Source: SIG578 sp036311245 (GTDB taxonomy: Bacteria; Bacillota; Clostridia; Oscillospirales; Ruminococcaceae). From it: a stretch of 16,312 nucleotides of DNA. The number at the start of each line of letters is the position of its first letter. The first letter of the stretch is position 1. Location: contig JAXJQH010000066.1 of NCBI GenBank assembly GCA_036311245.1, positions 1 through 16,312 of the forward strand, given 5' to 3'. Made by a program: the position numbers and the translations under genes. Below the pieces are notes generated by a model. The model did not search any database and was not told the DNA's origin. It saw only the letters and a program-made list of their open reading frames with translations. Positions 13,104 through 16,312 of the stretch are shown here, in pieces.

Positions 13104-13129
13104 ATTTTATGCATAAAATTATATTTTAT
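13104..13129 (+). repeat. Overlapping AT-rich inverted repeats in the asp23 leader
   Basis: ATTTTATG/CATAAAAT at 13104-13119 is a perfect palindrome. The arm ATAAAAT (13113-13119) also pairs with ATTTTAT (13123-13129), so two hairpins share one arm and exclude each other. Both are AT-only stems apart from one GC pair and are weak as RNA. They could equally be a protein-binding site. Confidence 0.5.
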
Positions 13130-13145
13130 ACATCAAATCTTTATC

Positions 13146-13152
13146 AAGGAGG
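13146..13152 (+). promoter_or_regulatory. Ribosome binding site fixing the asp23 start
   Basis: AAGGAGG ends 11 bases before ATG 13164. The frame is open upstream to 13041, but that extension would overlap spoIIIAH and run through the promoter. Confidence 0.85.
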
Positions 13153-13163
13153 AAATATTTACC

Positions 13164-13538
13164 ATGAATCAGAATGACATTTCAGAGCGCATCGAAACTG
13201 GCAATCTTAAAATTTCTGAGGATGTTATTGCGTCTATTACCAACATTGCCTCGAAAGAAGTAGAGGGTGTTGCGGAGCTTACAACATCTCACGCAAACAT
13301 CAAGGGTCTCTTTAAATCCAAGCCCGCTAAATCCGCTGTTATTGTTGACCTTAATGACGGAGTTGCTGTAATTGATGTTTACCTTAAACTTAAGTACGGC
13401 GCTAAGGTGCAGACCGTTTCAGGGGAACTTCAGAAAAAGGTTAAGGATTCTGTTCAGAATATGACAGGCATTGCCGTATCAAAGGTTAATGTTCATATCT
13501 GCGGAATTGTAATTGAAGAAAAATCAAAAAATAAATAA
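13164..13538 (+). CDS. Asp23/Gls24 family envelope stress protein
   Basis: A 124-residue DUF322 (Asp23/Gls24) protein. It opens with ETGNLKISEDVIASITNIASKEVEGVAEL (11-39), the conserved start of the family, and ends with VKVNVHICGIVIEE-like sequence (107-119). These proteins are abundant, cytoplasmic and often membrane-associated in Gram-positive bacteria, and respond to cell-wall or alkaline stress in staphylococci. The gene is always near nusB in clostridia (from memory), which fits here. ATG 13164 follows AAGGAGG, and an extended -10 promoter lies about 80 bases upstream. A weak hairpin separates it from nusB. Confidence 0.93.
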   Translation: MNQNDISERIETGNLKISEDVIASITNIASKEVEGVAELTTSHANIKGLFKSKPAKSAVIVDLNDGVAVIDVYLKLKYGAKVQTVSGELQKKVKDSVQNMTGIAVSKVNVHICGIVIEEKSKNK

Positions 13539-13548
13539 CCGCAAAGCA

Positions 13549-13568
13549 GCTCTTAATATTTTAAGGGC
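13549..13568 (+). terminator. Weak hairpin between asp23 and nusB, possible attenuator
   Basis: GCTCTTAA (13549-13556), loop TATT, TTAAGGGC (13561-13568), with one G-T wobble. A T-rich but interrupted stretch (TTGTTTTG) follows. It could give partial termination, leaving less nusB mRNA than asp23 mRNA. Confidence 0.35.
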
Positions 13569-13596
13569 TTGTTTTGCTGTTTGCAGATTTAAAGAC

Positions 13597-13601
13597 AGGG
13601 G
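13597..13601 (+). promoter_or_regulatory. Ribosome binding site fixing the nusB start
   Basis: AGGGG, continuing into AAAA, ends 7 bases before ATG 13609. It supports the 138-residue form over a 170-residue extension. Confidence 0.7.
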
Positions 13602-13608
13602 AAAACAA

Positions 13609-14025
13609 ATGACACGAAGCGAATCTCGGGAACAAGCTTTTATACTTAATTTTGAAGCACAGTTTTCAAGCTGTGAAATTGATGAAATAATTGAGCTGGC
13701 AAGTGAAATACGTGATTTTAAAATCAGCTCTTTTGCTGCCAATCTTATTCGTTTTACCGCTGAAAATCGTGAAAAAATCAACCAAAATATTGCTGCTCTT
13801 GCAAAGCGCTGGGATATGAAACGAATCAGCAAGGTTTCTCTTTCGGTTTTACAGCTTGCAATCGGAGAGATAATGAGTTTTGACGATATTCCCGTAAGTG
13901 TTACCATAAATGAGGCTGTTGAGCTTTGCAAGAAATACGGAGGAGACGATGATTTCTCATTCGTAAACGGAATTCTTGGCTCTTTTGTTAAAACAATTGA
14001 CCGTGCAGATGGAAAGGAAGAATAG
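13609..14025 (+). CDS. nusB: Transcription antitermination factor NusB
   Basis: A 138-residue all-helical protein, normal size for NusB. The N-terminus TRSESREQAFILNFEAQF (2-19) matches the family's R-x-x-A opening helix. The C-terminal half has KRISKVSLSVLQLAIGEI (71-88), then PVSVTINEAVELCKKYGGDD (95-114) and FVNGILG (118-124), all diagnostic. NusB binds boxA RNA with S10 (NusE) in rRNA antitermination. ATG 13609 is chosen because AGGGG (13597-13601) lies 7 bases upstream; the frame is open from 13513, but that would overlap asp23. The stop lies 3 bases before the next gene's start. Confidence 0.95.
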   Translation: MTRSESREQAFILNFEAQFSSCEIDEIIELASEIRDFKISSFAANLIRFTAENREKINQNIAALAKRWDMKRISKVSLSVLQLAIGEIMSFDDIPVSVTINEAVELCKKYGGDDDFSFVNGILGSFVKTIDRADGKEE

Positions 14026-14028
14026 AGT

Positions 14029-15000
14029 GTGGCTGTTTTTCTCGGAATAGATACCAGCAACTACACCACCTCTGTTGCAGCCTTTGACTCTCGAACGGGT
14101 GAAATGATTTCGGAAAAGGCGCTTTTACCCGTTGCAGAAAATAATTGCGGACTTCGCCAAAGCGATGCTGTTTTTTTACATGTTCGTCAGCTTGGCGAGG
14201 TTGCAAGTCGTGTTCTTTCAAAATTAAACGATGTGCCTAAAGCAGTTGGTATATCAATAGCTCCTTGTGATAGCGAGGGGTCTTATATGCCGTGCTTTCT
14301 TGTAGGCAAAATGCTGGGACAAGCATTATCTGCGGCATATAATGCAAAGCTATATGCATTTTCTCATCAGAGAGGACACATTGCTGCAGCGCTGTATTCT
14401 GTGGGGCATTTAGAAATGCTCAATACACCTTTTCTTGCACTTCATGTTTCGGGTGGTACCACCGATCTTATCAAGGTAACTCCCGATAAGAAAAAAATTA
14501 TTTTTTGTGAGTGCATAGGAAAAAGCCTTGATTTAAAGGCGGGGCAGGCGATAGACCGTGTAGGTGTAATGCTTGGGCTTAGGTTTCCTTGCGGACCTCA
14601 GCTCGAAGCGCTGTCGCAAAACTCGCAGCGCACCTTTAAAATTAAGCCTTGTATAAAGGGCCTTAATTGCGCTCTATCAGGTCTTGAAAATCAGGCGCAA
14701 AAGATGCTCGGTCAAAATGAGGAGCCTTGCGATATCGCAAAATATTGCCTTGACTTTGTATGCGCAAGCATTGACGGTATGTGCAGCGGCGCAAGGGAAA
14801 GATATCCACATCTGCCTTTTGTGTTTGCGGGCGGAGTAATGTCAAATATCGCTATGCGCACTATTCTTGAAGAAAAACATAACGGGCTTTTTGCTGAGCC
14901 AAAATACAGCAGTGATAATGCGGCTGGAATTGCTGTATTATCTAAAACCGCATTTGAGCGGAATTTAGATGAATTTTTAACGGGAAATGAGGAATCCTGA
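14029..15000 (+). CDS. Divergent TsaD/Kae1-like ASKHA-fold protein (peptidase M22 family)
   Basis: A 323-residue protein of the Kae1/TsaD/M22 family. The N-terminal FLGIDTSNYTTSVAAFD (4-20) is the phosphate-1 motif. HQRGH (113-117) keeps both His of the TsaD metal site (HxEGH). SGGTTDL (141-147) is the phosphate-2 region. Then come GQAIDRVGVMLGL (172-184), FAGGV (266-270) and SDNAAGIAVL (295-304), with D296 in the position of the TsaD metal-binding Asp. The usual GPGL segment is replaced by APCDSEGSYMPCF (78-90). True TsaD transfers threonylcarbamoyl to A37 of tRNA with TsaB and TsaE. No tsaB or tsaE is next to this gene, so I treat it as a paralogue of unknown role. The start is GTG 14029, 3 bases after nusB, with AAGGAAG upstream. 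The stop overlaps the xseA start (TGATG). Confidence 0.82.
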   Translation: MAVFLGIDTSNYTTSVAAFDSRTGEMISEKALLPVAENNCGLRQSDAVFLHVRQLGEVASRVLSKLNDVPKAVGISIAPCDSEGSYMPCFLVGKMLGQALSAAYNAKLYAFSHQRGHIAAALYSVGHLEMLNTPFLALHVSGGTTDLIKVTPDKKKIIFCECIGKSLDLKAGQAIDRVGVMLGLRFPCGPQLEALSQNSQRTFKIKPCIKGLNCALSGLENQAQKMLGQNEEPCDIAKYCLDFVCASIDGMCSGARERYPHLPFVFAGGVMSNIAMRTILEEKHNGLFAEPKYSSDNAAGIAVLSKTAFERNLDEFLTGNEES

Positions 15001-16286
15001 TGGATCACGCAATCACCGTTTCACAAATAAATAGATATTTAAAGCTGAAAATGGATCACGATGTTAAGCTAAATAACATCTGTGTAGTTGGTGAAATATC
15101 AAATTTTACCAACCATTTAAAAAGCGGACATTTTTATTTTTCTCTTAAAGATAATGAGTCGTCAATAAAAGCGGTAATGTTTCACCAACACGCAAGCAAG
15201 GTGAGTTTCTCGCCTAAAGACGGACAAAAGGTTATAATTTACGGACAAATTTCAGTTTTTGAGAGAGATGGGATTTATCAGATATACGCAACCAAAATGC
15301 TGCCTGATGGTGCGGGTGAGCTTGCCCTTGCCTTTGAACAGCTTAAAGAAAAGCTTCAAAATGAGGGGTTATTCGATTTATCCCATAAGAAACCCCTTCC
15401 GCCATATCCCGAAAAAATTGGAATTATAACATCACCGATGGGCGCTGCTGTTCAGGATATGCTAAATATTTTCTCTAGAAGATTTCCTGCATGCAAGCTC
15501 TTGATATATCCTGCCTTGGTTCAAGGAGACAGAGCTGCAGAAAGCATAATGAACGGAATAGAATATTTTCACACTAAAGAAAGCGTTGATGTAATATTAA
15601 TAGGCAGGGGTGGCGGCTCCGCAGAGGATCTATGGTGCTTTAATGATGAAATGCTTGCCCGATCAATATATAATTCGAAAACACCCATAGTTTCTTGTAT
15701 TGGACATGAAACCGATTTTACCATTGCTGATTTTGTTTCTGATTTGCGTGCGCCAACCCCTTCTGCTGCTGCAGAATTGTGTGTTCCTGACAGCAATACA
15801 GTGCGCTATCAGCTTTCAGAGCTTGGTAAAAAAACGGAAACTATTATTAGGAACAAACTTGATATTTTGTATGACAGAATAAATATGCTGTCTCAAAGAC
15901 CTTGCCTTAAAAATTCGGATTTTTACCTGCAAGGTTTGCGGCTTCATCTTTCACAGCTTATGCTAAGACCGTGTATCGCAAAGCCTGAAACACTGCTTAA
16001 AGGCGCTAAAACTCGACTTGAGCAAAACAAAACAAGGCTTTTAAATGCAATAAATCAAACACAATTTGCGCATAATGCAAAGTTATCCGAATTAAGCGCA
16101 AAGCTTGATGCGCTTAGTCCTCTGAAGGTTCTTTCTCGAGGATATTCGCTTGTCACGCAGGGATTTAAATCGGTATCTGCAAAAGAACTTGTTGTTGACG
16201 ATGAAATTTCTATTCGTTTTTGGGACGGAAAGGTGGAAGCAAAAGTTACAAGCAAGAAAGGAAGCGGCGCAAATGCCAAACAATAA
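15000..16286 (+). CDS. xseA: Exodeoxyribonuclease VII large subunit
   Basis: A 428-residue protein, normal family length. An N-terminal OB-fold (about 5-100, with VVGEISNFTNHLKSGHFYFSLKD starting near 29) binds single-stranded DNA. The catalytic domain carries GIITSPMGAAVQDML (141-155), VILIGRGGGSAEDLWCFNDE (198-217), GHETDFTIADFVSD (235-248) and DLRAPTPSAAAE (248-259). A coiled-coil region follows (about 265-375), then SPLKVLSRGYSLV near the end. With several XseB subunits it forms exonuclease VII, which degrades single-stranded DNA into oligonucleotides. ATG 15000 shares its A with the stop of the upstream gene, and GAGGAA lies about 7 bases before. It overlaps xseB by 14 bases. Confidence 0.97.
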   Translation: MDHAITVSQINRYLKLKMDHDVKLNNICVVGEISNFTNHLKSGHFYFSLKDNESSIKAVMFHQHASKVSFSPKDGQKVIIYGQISVFERDGIYQIYATKMLPDGAGELALAFEQLKEKLQNEGLFDLSHKKPLPPYPEKIGIITSPMGAAVQDMLNIFSRRFPACKLLIYPALVQGDRAAESIMNGIEYFHTKESVDVILIGRGGGSAEDLWCFNDEMLARSIYNSKTPIVSCIGHETDFTIADFVSDLRAPTPSAAAELCVPDSNTVRYQLSELGKKTETIIRNKLDILYDRINMLSQRPCLKNSDFYLQGLRLHLSQLMLRPCIAKPETLLKGAKTRLEQNKTRLLNAINQTQFAHNAKLSELSAKLDALSPLKVLSRGYSLVTQGFKSVSAKELVVDDEISIRFWDGKVEAKVTSKKGSGANAKQ

Positions 16287-16312
16287 AAATATTTCTTTTG
16301 AGCAAGCTATGC
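16273..16312 (+). CDS. xseB: Exodeoxyribonuclease VII small subunit (partial, 5' end)
   Basis: The frame from ATG 16273 reads MPNNKNISFEQAM before the window ends. The order short polar start, then (I/L)SFE-x-AM, is the usual opening of XseB, a small helical subunit. AAAGGAAG near 16257-16264 gives the ribosome binding site, and the gene overlaps xseA by 14 bases, as xseA-xseB pairs usually do. Only 13 codons are present, so identity rests on this motif and on position. Confidence 0.85.
   Translation, partial: MPNNKNISFEQAM

Noticed and set aside
13524..14060. A long open frame of 178 codons on the minus strand across nusB
   Set aside because: It is fully antisense to nusB, whose motifs and ribosome binding site are clear; its translation resembles no family I know and it has no good Shine-Dalgarno.

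Overview
The window is a chromosomal stretch from a spore-forming, AT-rich member of the Bacillota. Class Clostridia is most likely, and an Oscillospirales/Ruminococcaceae-like member is my best guess from protein style. The evidence is a complete eight-gene spoIIIA operon, a SpoIIM homologue, DnaD-type helicase-loading proteins, Asp23, and strong AGGAGG-type ribosome binding sites. I see no phage, insertion sequence, CRISPR array, rRNA or tRNA. Almost every gene belongs to a recognisable core family.

Layout. (1) 1-573: the last codons of efp, then a small acidic zinc-ribbon protein with a CD1247-type N-terminus, closed by a strong hairpin terminator. (2) 600-2711, minus strand: a DnaC/DnaI-like AAA+ helicase loader preceded by a DnaD-like protein with two DnaB/DnaD C-terminal domains, driven by an extended -10 promoter. 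(3) 2712-3073: a non-coding AT-rich spacer carrying four copies of TTTACATAAT. (4) 3074-5482: spoIIM, xerD and a DUF624 membrane protein; the last has its own promoter inside the end of xerD and a bidirectional terminator after it. (5) 5487-7709, minus strand: a class A penicillin-binding protein with a good sigma-A promoter. (6) 7726-8160: a small BofC-like membrane-anchored protein with its own terminator. (7) 8162-13057: spoIIIAA-AB-AC-AD-AE-AF-AG-AH. (8) 13080 to the end: asp23, nusB, a divergent TsaD/Kae1-like gene, xseA and the first codons of xseB.

How the genes fit together. The spoIIIA genes encode the mother-cell half of the SpoIIIA-SpoIIQ channel, needed after engulfment. SpoIIM takes part in the peptidoglycan remodelling that drives engulfment, and the BofC-like protein may belong to the same programme. 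The DnaD-like and DnaC-like pair loads the replicative helicase. XerD resolves chromosome dimers at dif. NusB (antitermination) and XseA/XseB (exonuclease VII) are housekeeping.

Most interesting points. The XerD homologue lacks the catalytic lysine in its beta-hairpin. Upstream of spoIIM-xerD lie short repeats that match, from memory, the XerD arm of the Bacillus dif site. A divergent Kae1/TsaD-like gene sits between nusB and xseA. The Cys-Asp tail of the CD1247-type protein is also unusual. I did not find a convincing whole new system. Database-level statements come from memory and are marked as such.
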